A stretch of DNA of 64,000 bases, from contig NW_026570247.1 of assembly GCF_019649055.1 (NCBI RefSeq), positions 1,240,001 through 1,304,000 of the forward strand, read 5' to 3'. Below, piece by piece: positions 9,928-22,400 of the stretch. The stretch comes from Paramacrobiotus metropolitanus. Lineage: Eukaryota; Tardigrada; Eutardigrada; Parachela; Macrobiotidae. Within the stretch, counting starts at the first letter, position 1, and every line of letters starts with the position of its first letter. The notes under the pieces were generated by a model. The model made no database searches. It was not told where the DNA came from and was given only the letters and a program-made list of their open reading frames with translations. A program made the position numbers and the translations under genes.

Positions 9928-12455
9928 ATGGAATTTCAGTTATACTCGGAGGATGACGACGATGATTACCGCAAACGCCGGAAGATCGCCGCCAAGCCGG
10001 AAAAGAAACGGGACGCCAGTTCCTCGGAGGATGACGAGCGCCCGGGACCTTCACAGCCCGTCCACCGCCCCCGAAAAGTGGCCAAACTGCAGGTACGTCC
10101 CTTCTCCAATTTTATCAACATTTATAAATATTAATTAAAATTATAGAAACTGAAGAAACCCAGTCGCGCCAGGCAGCGGCGACTGCAGCGCCCCCCACCG
10201 GCGAAATCCCCGGCCACGCCCCCTCCCACCGCCAAACCCCGCCCAATAAAAATTAAAAAAGTTAAAACACCGCCACCCCCTGCGGAGTCACCCCCGCGGG
10301 CGGTGGTGCCCAAGAAACCCCGAAAGGTCACGAAGAAGGCTACCGTTAAAGCAGCCGCGGCGACGAAAGCGGCCGATCCGGCGGAGAGGAAGAAGGAGAT
10401 CACCCGGCTGCAGAATCAGTTCCGGAATAATCTGCAGAACCTGCGCAGTCAGATTATCGCCGTGGAGAAGCAGAATGTCAAGTTGACGGCGGCGCTGCGG
10501 AAGCGCGACCCGTGTATCACGGAGAATCTGGAGGATATCCGGCGGCCGGCGTTCGTGCAGGGGAAGTATCCGCTGCGGATGTGCATCTGCGGGAAGTACG
10601 CGACGTCGTTTCGGGATGTTCCGGCGGAGCTGTTGGCCAAAGTGGTCGGGCATGTCGATGCGGTGTCGCGGCAGAAACTGCGCCGGTAATATTTAAATAA
10701 TATTTGAATATATTCGTAATTACAATAATTATAAAATATCTAAATTTAATATGCCATTTTTTACAATTTGTTTTTCCGGGTTTGTTGTTGAAAATATAGC
10801 AAAATTAATCGGAGTAACAATAAGTTAGAAAACGGAATTTTTATACTGTCCAAGCGAAACGTATAATTCCTTAAACTTTTTTTGGAAAATTCATTATGCT
10901 AAACCACAATTTACAGTATTTTTCAATTTTGAAAGTATATGTTTTAACCTCGGCAAAACAAGCTTAGTATTTACAATAGTTTACCCAATCCAACTGCATA
11001 AAGTAATTAAAATTTTCTACGATGGGTTAATAAAATCCGAAGAAAACCGTTTTTCAATTTTTTAAGATTATAATAAATTTTTATAAAAATTCCTAAACAT
11101 TTATTAATAGATATTTAAATTTTTAAATTATTTTTCGCGTTGGTTCGTGAAGTAATGCACATTTCGATAGGGTGTCCCGGTCGTTCAAAGAGGCGGTCGA
11201 GAGCCCGGAAGTAAAACGCTCCGTGACCTTTGCCACGCACTTCCACCTCTTCCCGCCCCCGGACGCCCACCCCGAGCACCGTCTGGACTTCCTGGACAAC
11301 CTGTACGCCTTCTCCCTGTCGGCCGACACCCAGTCCCTCCTCCTGGACTGCCGCAACACCCCCCACCCGGACCCCGCCCTCCCCCTCAAACACCAGCTGA
11401 CCCCGGCCGAGCGCCACTTCACCGCCTCCCACCACGACCTCCGCCAGCGCATGCTCCCGCTGTGCCCCAACCTCCGGCGGCTGGTGCTCTCCCACATCCG
11501 GGTGCTGTGGTCGGACCTCCTCTTACTCCCGTTGCACGTCGAGGAGGTGGGGCTGGTCAATGTGTTCCTGGTGGACGACACTCCGGAGATCTACCGGCCG
11601 GAGGTGTTCGAGAATACGGCGTTGATCCGGGAGGAGACGCTGGGGATTGTGGATCTGGAGGGGATGCAGGGGTTGCGGGAGGAGATGGAGCAGTTGATGA
11701 ATGAGGCGCGGCGCGGCGAGGGCGTCAAGACCAAACACCGGGAGGCCATCCTGGCGGCTGTGCCGCGGCTGATCAAGATGCCGGAAGTGGTCAAGCTGGT
11801 CGGGAAACTGCTGGCGTTGTAAGTTTACCGGCCAGACTTTCGCAAAATTAAACAAATTAATAAAAAATAAATACATGAAACTGTTCAGAGTGAAAAACTA
11901 ATACTTTTTCTTGTAATGCTTTTAAATAAATTACTTTAATTCATTAATATCATTTATTTTTAATTTATTACTGTTTACTATATGACTTTGTAATTATCAA
12001 TACTTTTTAAAGCGAAAAAAAACAGCATAGCAATTGGTAAAATTAATATCAAAATAAATATTACCGTAAGTCATGAATAAAATATAAGAGAATTCGATTA
12101 AAAACATTAAGAAATAACACTTAAGAAAATTACTGTCATTTAAAAATTTCTTAATTACATACGTGGTTTACATAGGATAATTTGTTTTTCAAAAGCAACC
12201 GGAGTCACCGCACTGAGTGTTTATTAACTAGAGTAGAAGTCTAGAACAGCGTTAATAAAGTGATGAATTAATTATGGCTGATTTTGTGGCAATCAGGAAT
12301 TTGTCGTTGATTGCAGAAAAGAATCAACACGGCCGCAGTGGTTCGGGAGGAAACTGGATTTAGCCGGCATCACGCCCAGCATGATCTACGACATCAACCC
12401 GTGCACACGGCGATGCTTGTACAAAATTGCCAATTATTTCTGTCCTGACAGATAA
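9928..12455 (+). CDS. F-box protein with basic, low-complexity N-terminus
   Basis: Four exons, 9928-10092, 10147-10685, 11171-11818 and 12317-12455, give about 496 residues. The N-terminal 150 residues are acidic then very basic and proline-rich (Ser-Glu-Asp runs, KKPRKVTKK type), suggesting nuclear localisation, followed by a short helical segment. The exon 2/3 junction rebuilds an F-box at about residues 211-250: DVPAELLAKVV then RRVSRSFKEAV, matching the LPxELLxxI...L..VSRxF consensus. F-box proteins bring substrates to SCF ubiquitin ligases through Skp1. The remainder has Leu-rich segments, perhaps a degenerate substrate-binding domain. The exon 3 donor (GTAAGT) overlaps the apparent stop TAA of the unspliced frame, and exon 4 supplies a conserved-looking C-terminus with two Cys and a CLYKI motif. 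It does not resemble the array at 53-64 kb beyond the F-box. The 25-bp minisatellite begins just after the stop. Confidence 0.6.
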
Positions 12456-12569
12456 CTTGCCGACTCGTGTTTCTTTATCATCTCTTTTCAATTATCTTGT
12501 TTTTCGTGCAGCCCGTGTAAATCGCGTGCAGCCCCTTCCCGCGATAATAAACAAATGCATAATAAAAAG

Positions 12570-13425
12570 GCACGCGCACATTTTCGAAAACTTTTACACG
12601 TACATTTTTAAATTAAAATTCACGCGTACCTTCTCAAATATCAGTAAAGCGTCACGCGTAAATGTTCGAAAAATGTTCGCGCATACTTACATTCGCGCAT
12701 ACATTTTACATGCAGGCACACATTTTCGAAAAAAATTCAAAAATTCACGCTTGCATCTTGGGAAAAAATGCATGCCCGCATTTTGGGAAAAAGTTCACGC
12801 TTGCATTTTGGGAAAAAATTCATGCCTGCATTTTGGGAAAAAACTCACGCTTGCATTTTGGGAAAAAATTCACGCTTACATTAAAATTCACGCTTGCATT
12901 TTGGGAAAAAATTCACGCTTACATTAAAATTCATGCTTGCATTTTGGGAAAAAATTCACGCTTGCATTTTGGGAAAAAATTCACGCTTGCATTTTCGGGA
13001 AAAAGTTTACGCCTGCATTTTGAGAAAAAATTCACGCTTGCATTTTGGGAAAAAATTCACGCTTACATTAAAAATTCACGCTTGCATTTTGGGAAAAAAT
13101 TCACGCTTACATTAAAAATTCACGCTTGCATTTTCGGGGAAAAATTCACGCCTGCATTTTGGGAAAAAATTCACACCTGCATTTTGGGAAAAAATTCACG
13201 CTTGCATTTTGGGAAAAAATTCACGCTTGCATTTTGGGAAAAAGTTCACGCTTGCATTTGGGAAAAAATTCACGCTTCCATTTTGGGAAAAATTTCACGC
13301 TTGCATTTTGGGAAAAAATTCACGCTTACATTAAAATTTCACGGTTGCATTTTGGGAAAAAATTCGCGCTTGCTATTTGGGAAAAAATTCATTCTTACAT
13401 TTTTTGGAAAAATCTCACAGTTCCA
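12570..13425. repeat. 25-bp minisatellite array
   Basis: About 25 tandem copies of a unit close to ATTCACGCTTGCATTTTGGG followed by AAAAA, with shorter ATTCACGCTTACATTAAA variants interspersed. Copies between 12570 and 12760 are degenerate, and the array is most regular from about 12780 to 13330. The unit lacks stop codons in all forward frames, so long repetitive open frames appear in three frames; none has coding support. It starts about 115 bases after the F-box gene stop. Confidence 0.9.
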
Positions 13426-13502
13426 GTCACAAAAATATGGAAGAGTGTATTGCTATTTGCTGGCCTACAGTTGATGTATGAAGTTACATAATTATTGATT
13501 AA

Positions 13503-14978
13503 CCCTCCAGCGGGCGGTGCCCGAAGGAGTGCGAGTTTCCTTTTGAAAATTGGGATTTCTCGACGAAAAAAATCAATTAAGAAGGGGAATTTTTTGTGAG
13601 CTTGTGCTGACCATAGGTCAGCGGTGCTGAGTCTGCTGACTATGTCGCCTTGCCAACGCCAATGCCCATGGACAATCTACAGCATAAAAATGTTTAATTT
13701 TGTATAATTAGGCGAACAGAAATTAAGCAGAAGCAATTAGTTCATTAAATAGTACAAAAAAAGTACTTTAAAACAGTAGTATAGAAGTTGTCAACACATT
13801 GACCACTGGTCAGCAAAAACTTAAAAACTACCAAAACTCGTTTCCATGTATTGTGACCACTACTACAGGTAAAGAAATATAAAAAAAACAGATGCTAGTA
13901 GCAATTCTGCTTCCTAAAACTTTTATTACAGTCTCATAAGTCATATGGTACTGTGTACAAATACCCTTTTTACAGTTTAGCATATTACACTGCTGCACGC
14001 CTAGTTGCCTGTATTGCGCGCAGTGGCACTTTTTCTGGATTTGGCCGCAGGTGCCATTATCGGAAAAGCGGGGGGATGGTCCAGCTGCATTGGAGATTGG
14101 CGCCGATTGGTACTGGTTTAGATATTGTTGGTCACTAGCACTTTTCGGAACGCACTAGCAACCGGATGTAACCCGGAAGAATGTGCTCATCACCAATGTG
14201 CACCTTACAGTTTGCAATCGCCAGAGGCTGGTCAAAGCTCAAAATTCCCATGTTTTCTAAAGCTACCCGGCTGCCTCGTCTTTGTTTGCCCAAGCGATAC
14301 ATCGCCAGCATAGGTATAAACGTGGCAGAACGCACAGTGTTGTGCTGTTTTTTGCTTTGTCCTAATTATACGCTGTTTGTTTGTTGTCCGGAGATTGACA
14401 ACTTTTGATACAATTTTGCTTTTTCGCCGACCGCCCGGGGTGCTAGTCAGCGGTAGCGGTTTTAGCCAGCTTGCGACAGCCGGAATCGTGTGGCGCATGT
14501 TAGTGTGCAAACTGCAAACCGACAGCAATTTTGATCCGATTATGCAATAAAAAACAACTGTCGAAATTGCACCCGCCCTTGAATTCGTAACCCTTCATGG
14601 GCATTGGCGTTTAGGAGGCGACACAAGTTTTTGGCGGACTGTGGTCAGCTATGGTTCAGCTTATAGAATCCATATCAGGCATATTTGAATAAAGCGTTGT
14701 CAACTCTACCTTGTTGATTTATCTCCGGCTTATTTGTTCATCCGCTAATTAGTTAATTAGAGCGACCTACAGAAGTTAGAAAACCTCGAAATTAGCGATT
14801 TTCGCGAACCTATTGTTCTTAATTGACTTGAGACACAACTTCAAATTGTGTTTCTAACGCTGCTTTGAAGTCACCTGTTGCTTATTACATTAAGGGATAA
14901 CGAATAAATGTTACCGATCGCTGGGGAAAAAATCCCAAACACCTTGTCGCCTCCTGAACGCCAATGCCCGTCAACGGG
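13503..14978. mobile_element. piggyBac-like nonautonomous element flanked by TTAA
   Basis: TTAA occurs exactly at both edges (13499-13502 and 14979-14982). The element starts CCCTCCAGCGGGC and ends GCCCGTCAACGGG, so both ends have the CCC...GGG polarity and share a C-C-C-N5-C-G-G-G-C pattern. TTAA target use with CCC/GGG ends is diagnostic of the piggyBac superfamily. An inverted copy of the right end (about 14588-14622, GGGCATTGGCGTTTAGGAGG) sits inside, and a related word is found near 13655, suggesting subterminal repeats or a nested copy. No full transposase is present: at 1476 bp it would need a helper. A minus-strand open stretch at 14135-14335 looks somewhat coding and could be a transposase remnant, not identified. 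Confidence 0.65.
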
Positions 14979-15206
14979 TTAACATTAAAATGAAAGTTAA
15001 TCTACTTACTCACCTAAACTCTGTCTTGGCACCCAGTAAACTGGTGTTTTCTGGATTCTGGTAAACGTAATCACAGTTGCTTCGTGACCTCGCATCCTTT
15101 TGAAACCTGTTCAGTCAATTACTTCCTGGAAGCGCCGTATAAGCAAATCCAGTTGAAATGCTTCAAGAGCATCGCAACTTTTCATCGGGGTTTACAGTTT
15201 CTCCTA

Positions 15207-16238
15207 CCCGTACGGTCGTTCGGTTGGCCACCTATAGTAAGTGAATGGGCGATGGTCGTTCAAAGTGGCCACCTTGAATTACAATCCCCATGAACCGTTT
15301 TTCTTCCGGTATTTTTCTTTACCCAGTTAAGAATAACGTACCCTTTACAGAGTACTTAAAATTTTTAAAATATCTTGAACCGTTTTCTTGCAAATGCGTC
15401 GTTAAAAAAACAGTGACGAAATACTTAAGCCACGCCACGTGAGCCACTGCACTACACCATGATTAGTGCAGTAACCCCCACGCATGTGCGGTTACGCATA
15501 GCATTTCAGATGCGTGTATAATTAATCTGATTGATTTTGCTATCTTTTGATTAACTGATTTTGAAGTGTGGGGTTCACAGCTAAGGGTGGGTTTGGCTGG
15601 GTTTGTTGTTGTCCATAGCAAAGGCGAAGAAACTGTTAGCGGTGAGGGAGAAGAGAAAAAAGCGACACCGAAGCCCAAAGCAAAGCGGTCCCCGTGAATA
15701 TCGGCAATTTTTTGTGCTCACTAACCTGTGATTTTTTTTGTTTTACCTGCGTCTGCTAACCTGTAATTAATTTTCGTTTGTCGAGGTTTCTCACCGTTTC
15801 TGGATGGTTTTAATTTAGGGTTTTCTGATTTATTAGAATTCGTCAGTCGGACGCACTGGCGCAGTTCAACAAGTTTCAGCTACATTTATCTTGCTTGCAC
15901 GATTTTACTACTTTCACTGTGCACATGTGTTATTTACACAGCGACAGCGCAGCCGCACAAGTTTGGCGGTGATTGCACTATTCATGGTGTAGTGCAGTGG
16001 CTCACGTGGCGTGGCTTAAGTGTTTCGTCACTGTTTTTTTAACGACGCATTTGCAAGAAAACGGTTCAAGATATTTTAAAAATTTTAAGTACTCTGTAAA
16101 GGGTACGTTATTCTTAACTGGGTAAAGAAAAATACCGGAAGAAAAACGGTTCATGGGGATTGTAATTCAAGGTGGCCACTTTGAACGACCATCGCCCATT
16201 CACTTACTATAGGTGGCCAACCGAACGACCGTACGGGG
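15207..16238. mobile_element. 1-kb element with ~260-bp terminal inverted repeats
   Basis: The left arm (15207 to about 15462) and right arm (about 15983 to 16238) are reverse complements with very few differences; similarity continues weakly inward. Ends read CCCGTACGGTCGTTCGG. TA lies just outside each end, consistent with a TA target, though the left end has one C fewer. The centre (about 15480-15980) has no coding sequence. The high similarity of the arms implies a fairly recent insertion or arm homogenisation. A diverged partial copy is at 28424-28570. It lies between the piggyBac-like element and the 3' end of the SID-1 gene. Confidence 0.8.
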
Positions 16239-16499
16239 TACTATTCGACCGCCGATGCGCGCAATCTGCCCAATTCATGTTTCCATTTTTTTTTGAATGA
16301 TTGTTTATTTTTTCTCTCACAGAGAATCAACCAACAGCGTGTACATGCCAACTGTGCATACCATTATCACAGATAACGAGAACGCCTTGAGCAGGAACGA
16401 AATTAAAAAAACACAACGAAACAACATTGACTAAAATCCGAAATCAACTGTATATTAAATTATAAAAAATTACAAAGGCCGCCCCACGGTTGGTGCTGA

Positions 16500-19400
16500 T
16501 CAGAAGACGGGTATCTGGTCGCGCGGCGTGTTGAGCAGATCGTCGTCGAGCGTGAACATGGTCATGAAGGAGAAGAACATGCTCACCGCCGACACCATGT
16601 GCCACACGTCGTGCTGGTCGTAAAAGTCCAATAAAAAACACGTCTTGTTCACTTCCCGCGACAGCGACGGCGTCAGACGCCAATTGATCGGACCCTGTTG
16701 AAGAATAATTCGCAATTAATAATAACAATAATAATCCTTTCCCTAATAAAACGAAATCTGAAAATCAAAATCAGTAAATAAAATTCAATAAACTACAATG
16801 TGCAAGACAGGTTGCGATTAAAATTCCGGATTTTTTCGTATTCTTTCTTGGGTCGCCTTTTACGGCCGGTTGGCACTTCGCTACTTTTAAAACCCGAGAA
16901 ATAAAATTAATTCCGCGGTGCCGCGAACGTATCTAAACGCATATCCGTCCTGTAAATTTATGTAGAAAATTTTCCCGAAATTTCACCCAAGATTTCCCGC
17001 ATTTTCCAGTTTGAATATCTTTTATTTACGTCATTGATTTATTTTTTTGGTAATTTCTCCAGAAACTCAATCACGATCGGGTTTAATCTGTTTTAATATC
17101 TACGTCACCGAATAATTCTGATTTGTGTTAATCGGGATTGTAAATATTTTCAGGGAATTATTTTCCATTTATTAGTGCAACTTTTCAAGGGAGTCCGCTG
17201 CCAAAATACGCGCTGTTCCCCTTGAAGACACCGACCTGGAAGAACAAGTAGAGACTGCCGCCCCAGCCGAGCAGTGCGCCGAGGGCGAAGAGGATGGTCA
17301 GCCGGCTGATGCGTTCGCCGTGGAAGAGCTTCATGATGGAGTAGAAGAGCAGGTAGAGCATGAGATTGGCCAGGAAGCAGGCCAGCATGTAGGAGGCGAA
17401 GTCCATGGGCTGCCACAGGGGACCCATGATGGCCAGCGTCCAGTTGATGACGATGACCATCAGCAGCAGCACGAAGCGGTCCACATGGCCGGGCCGGGAG
17501 ATGACGCCGTGCGTGCGCCAGTGCAGCCAGATCCGTCCGAACATCCCTGCAGCAAACCCGGCATAACTCGAATAACGATTAGAAAAGAGTTTTTCACAAG
17601 TCATCTGCCAAACTCATTTCAATCTATTTTATCCATTTTTTGCTTCAAAGATGTGCAAGATTTTCCATTTGCTAGATTTTTACTTAAACGACTGGCAAAA
17701 AATCTCAAAACTATTTTGCATCCATTTTTTTACGGCTGTCACTTGTGTGGCAGGAATAATTTTTATCCATTTTTTACTCAAGTCATTGCCAGATTTTTGT
17801 CTATTTTTTTACTCAAATAATTTGCAAAATGATTTTGTATCCATCTTTCTACGGCAGTAAGTTATTTTACAAAATTTATTTTTACCCTTTTTCACATAAT
17901 CTACAAAATAATTTTTACCTATTCGTTTAATTATTTTTCACTCATTGTAATATTACAAAAAATTCAGGAGAAATAGGAAATGTGATATGGCTAAAAATTA
18001 AAAATTATTAACTACAGAAATAAAAATTTTCTGTTGCAAACTGCCCAAAAAACAGCCAAAAATTTCAGAAAAACTTCAAAGAGAAGCCTTTAGAAATTCA
18101 CCGTCCGACACCTAACCATTTAATTCTCTAAATAGCAAAAAGCGGAAAAACGAAATCCCAATACTCGTACATTGTAATGAGCGATAATCAAATTCTTGTT
18201 ACAAAAAAACTCAAAAAAAAGTTCAAAAAATAAAAACAAATACTTTTTAAAAAAAAAAACAGAAAAATTCCCCCGCTCTTACCGCAATCCAGTTTCCACC
18301 GGCCGATAAAGTAGATCTGCGCGCTGAGCATACAGGAGACAATAATCAGCGCCACGGAGAAGGTAATCCACACATAAATACTAGCGTACACCACGCCCAG
18401 CATGGCCACCAGGATGATGAAGGCGAAGAAGGCGTAGGCCATGTAGGCGTTGGGCAGGACGTCGGCGTGCCGGTTCTGGTAGATCTTCAGCATGCCCAGG
18501 CCGGCGATCAAGTACATGAAGGAGGTGTCGAACTGGAAGTTGCTGTAGCTGGGGCAGATGTGGTAGCTGGCCGACATCAGGCCCTCCATCATCAACGCCA
18601 ACCCCGTGGCGTAGTATAACTCGAACTGCGCCGGGACGCCGTTCTCCACGTCCCCCTTGGCCGGGGGATTGGCGTGACGCGCTGCGGAACGCTGACGCTG
18701 CCGACGGCGCACCAGGAGGATAAACAAGATGCCTAACCGTACAATAATGCTTAGAAGAAATCGCGGAAAAAAATTACAAAAAACTGACAGACAGAACCAA
18801 AAATTGTCCAGCAATTATTAAAAAAAAATTTAATAAATCCTTCAATTACAATTTTTTTGAAAAAAAACTTAAGTAAATCCGAAAGTGAATTTTAGAAGAT
18901 TAAAATAAGAAAATAAAGGAATGATATCTGGAGGAATATCAATACTGCCTGTTTAAAATGCACGAAAAAAATCATGGAAAAAAGCGAAATAAAACCAAGT
19001 CAAAAAAAATATCAGAATTTAAAAACAGAGGATTATTAAAAGAGTATTCCTTAAAAGATCTCGACAATAAAAATTAGTTTCTACAAGTCTACTGAATTAA
19101 TAAACAACCTCATGGAAACACAGCCGAAGTTCCTAACAGCATTCATCAAAAATAAGAAAGCACCAAAACAAAACAAAAAGCAGAAAAAAAAATCGTTTAA
19201 CTAAATCAGGCAAGGTTGGCTGAATTCCAGAAAAATCAACGGAAAAGCTTCCTGAAACCAGGGAACGTAATGCAAAATTAAACAGAGACATTTGAAAAAT
19301 CAAGGAACAGGAGGAAATATGTTAAAAAAGTATTTAACACCGAAGAAAGAAGCTTCGTAAAATGTGGAAAATTCTGAAAATAATGCACACTGCTCACCGA

Positions 19401-22400
19401 GGAGCACGTAGCCCAGGTTGCTGATGACGTGGTTGAAGTCGACGACCATGCCGACGGGATTGGAGCAGGCGAAGTTGTAGTAGCAGAGGTCCTCGTTGCC
19501 GGTGTCGTGCAGCGCCCGCTGCGACGTGACCACCAGTTGCGCCACGGGCAGCCCGTAGAAGATGCAGATGGTGATCATGGACCAGCGGTACTGTCGGTCC
19601 TTCTTCGACAGCCGCTTCCGCGTCTTCCGCGTCAGATCCCCCACACACAGCTGGCCTGCGCGTTCAGGGAAACACATTATCACCCGCTCCATATTTTCAT
19701 TCACAATGTAATCGGAATACTAATTTAAATTTAATTTTAAGTAAAAATTTAATTCAAAATTTAAATTAATTCACCATTAAAACGCGATGATTTTCTTACG
19801 AAAAAATTATTTTTACACAATATCAGCATTAATTAGATTTTTACATAAATCATTGTTTCAATTATGAATTAACTGATAAGGAAATTCATTGATAAATGGA
19901 AATGGGTAGATGTAAAGGTTGTGCACCTTTGGAACGGATAATATTCTTATCGTCCTCCACTTCCTGGACGAAATCCACGTCCAGCGACTCCAGGGAGGAG
20001 TCCGAGGCGCGTCGGATCACCTCCGAGTCGTCATCATTCCCGACGGCCTCGTCGCGACTGCCGCCCGGCTGCTCTTCCACCGTGGCGTCATCATGCCCGC
20101 TTTTACCGCGCAGCGCCGGCTCCGCGCCTTCCGGCCGCGGAATCGGCTCCCCCTCCACGTCCTTCTCCAGCTACACATTCATTTCACACTTGAATCATGA
20201 GTAAATCACTGCATTTTTATTAGGAACATACTGTAACCACAATTCCCAATGAAATAACCAAACCTCGACCTTTATTAAAAAATTAATTTACCTCAATTTT
20301 AAAAAATCCAACATACACCAGCACCGTGAAATATATGTACCGAATGGTTTAAAAAGGCCACCGAAAATCTAGAGTTTTTCCCCGCAGATTAAATCACAAC
20401 AACTTTTTAAGTACACATTTTATTCAAGAAACCACAATTAATAAAAAATTATAAAAAAAAATGATTAAAATCTAACTCGATACAAACAGAAAAACGGTTA
20501 CAAAAGGACATGAAAATCAGGAAGAAGAAGATTCAATCACGATAATTCATTAAATTAAAAAAAGGAAATGAAAATCAGGATTTTTTAAAAGAATAAATCA
20601 CAATAATTTGGTATGAATAAATCTATTTTTAAAGAAAAATTCCCAAAGCAACCTTCGAAGCGTACTAAACAATAACTTGACATAAATAAAAAAAATCCAA
20701 GAAAATACTCAGGTCACTTTGAAGATTTACCGAATGGTTAAAAAAAAGGAAATAAAAATCGATATTTTTTTCCGAGATTAAATTACGATAATTTTACACG
20801 TCTAAATTTCCACAAGCCCTTAGCCAACCTTGAAAATACATAAAAAAAATACCCCCAAATGTACATAATACATACATAAAAAATAATAAAAAAACATAAA
20901 CAATACATAAAAACAATATAAAAAATGCCAACAAATACATAAAAAAATACCTCGTTCAAGACTTTACTGCCGCCCGTGGCGGGCGAGCGTGTACAGCGCC
21001 CGTGGAGGATGTTGCCGGCCAGCAGGCCGCACGTGATGACGTAGAAGCCCAGGAAGAAGCCGACCATGGCGAAGATGGCTAGAAGGTATCCGCGCGTGTC
21101 CAGCGTGGGGATGATGAGCAGCTCCACCTGCTTGACGCGGTCGTAGTAGGCGCTGCTGCTGTTGATGGTCGGCTGGATGTCCTCCATGGCGTGACAGAAG
21201 AAGTCCACCGGCTTCACCGTGATCACCACGTAGAAGCGCGAATACTGCGAGCGGGTGACGACGATGGCGCCCTTCGATGTCACCGTCTGATAAATTCCTA
21301 TCAATAACATCTTTTCTTTGTAGGCCGCAATTTTTTGGAATTTTTACACATTTGAGAATTTTTATTTTTTATTTAGTCTGACTTTGGAGTTGAATAAATT
21401 CGTTAGAAAAATGTTCTGTACGAGTAAACTCATTCTCTGCGCCGCAGTTTCCATTTTTACCCAGCCTGCCGAAACTAATGAGTATTATCGTACTTTTCAA
21501 CTAATGTTTTACGCTAATTCTTGGCATTAAAGTTTTCGTTATCTAGAATTTACATATGATCGGGAATTTAATTCTTGATATTAATTTCGAATAAAAACTC
21601 GTTCTTTTGAAAACAGCAAAAAACTTTATAAAACAGCAACAACTAAATTTACTAATGTTTATTCGGCAACATCCAATTCAGACAAACAATGAGCTTGCGT
21701 AGGTAGAAACTACTTAAAATGGTTCAAAATTCAAACAACAAAAAGGTTAATCGAATGCGCCTTTCTAGTACTTGTATGATTAACAAAATGCAAGCTTTTA
21801 TCCAAGACAAGGGGGACCCGTACAAAGCCATCGTACTACAGTATTTCCTGGTTTGGAGAGAGCGTCACACACGTATGATAAACTGGAGAAGACATTTTGC
21901 ACAAAAAGCGGTTAACATTTCCCAAGTTAATCCTTATTAAATACTAATACCTAATTTCCAGAAAACCCTTTTACAATTTAACAACTAAATTTTTGTTATC
22001 AATTTCGCAGAAAAATAAAACAAATTTATATTGTAATCTATAGCATAATCTCGCACAAAACTGATCAGTTGCAATTTTACAATTTGATTTTTTCAATTTT
22101 AATACATAAAAACGACGAAAAAAATTAATTCCAAAAGATTTATTTCATAAAAAAATATCAGATATCATTCATTCCAGAATTTATTTCCATCGAATAAATT
22201 CGCAGAAAAAATTCAGAATTTTATTCCGGAAATTCATTTCGTAGAAAAAATTAACTGCAATTTTGGAGATAAGAAAGTGTAAAATCTGTATCAGTAAAAA
22301 ACGTTCACGAAAAATTGTTTAAAAATTCGGTAATTATTTTGCACCTTCGATCCTTAGCTCCGATTCCAAATCGGCCACGGGACATTGCACCGGTTGTACG

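Noticed and set aside
12427-13491. Long open frames of 120-270 codons rich in HACILGKNSRLHFGKK-type repeats
   Set aside because: They are the three forward frames of the 25-bp minisatellite, whose unit has no stop codons; no start context, splice site or non-repetitive coding flank supports a gene.
15463-15678. Minus-strand frame in the centre of the 1-kb inverted-repeat element
   Set aside because: Low-complexity Ser/Pro composition and no resemblance to a transposase.
21719-21940. Plus-strand frame of 73 codons with an ATG in a SID-1 intron
   Set aside because: It is basic and non-repetitive but short, in AT-rich intron sequence, without promoter, splice or family evidence. Kept as not supported.
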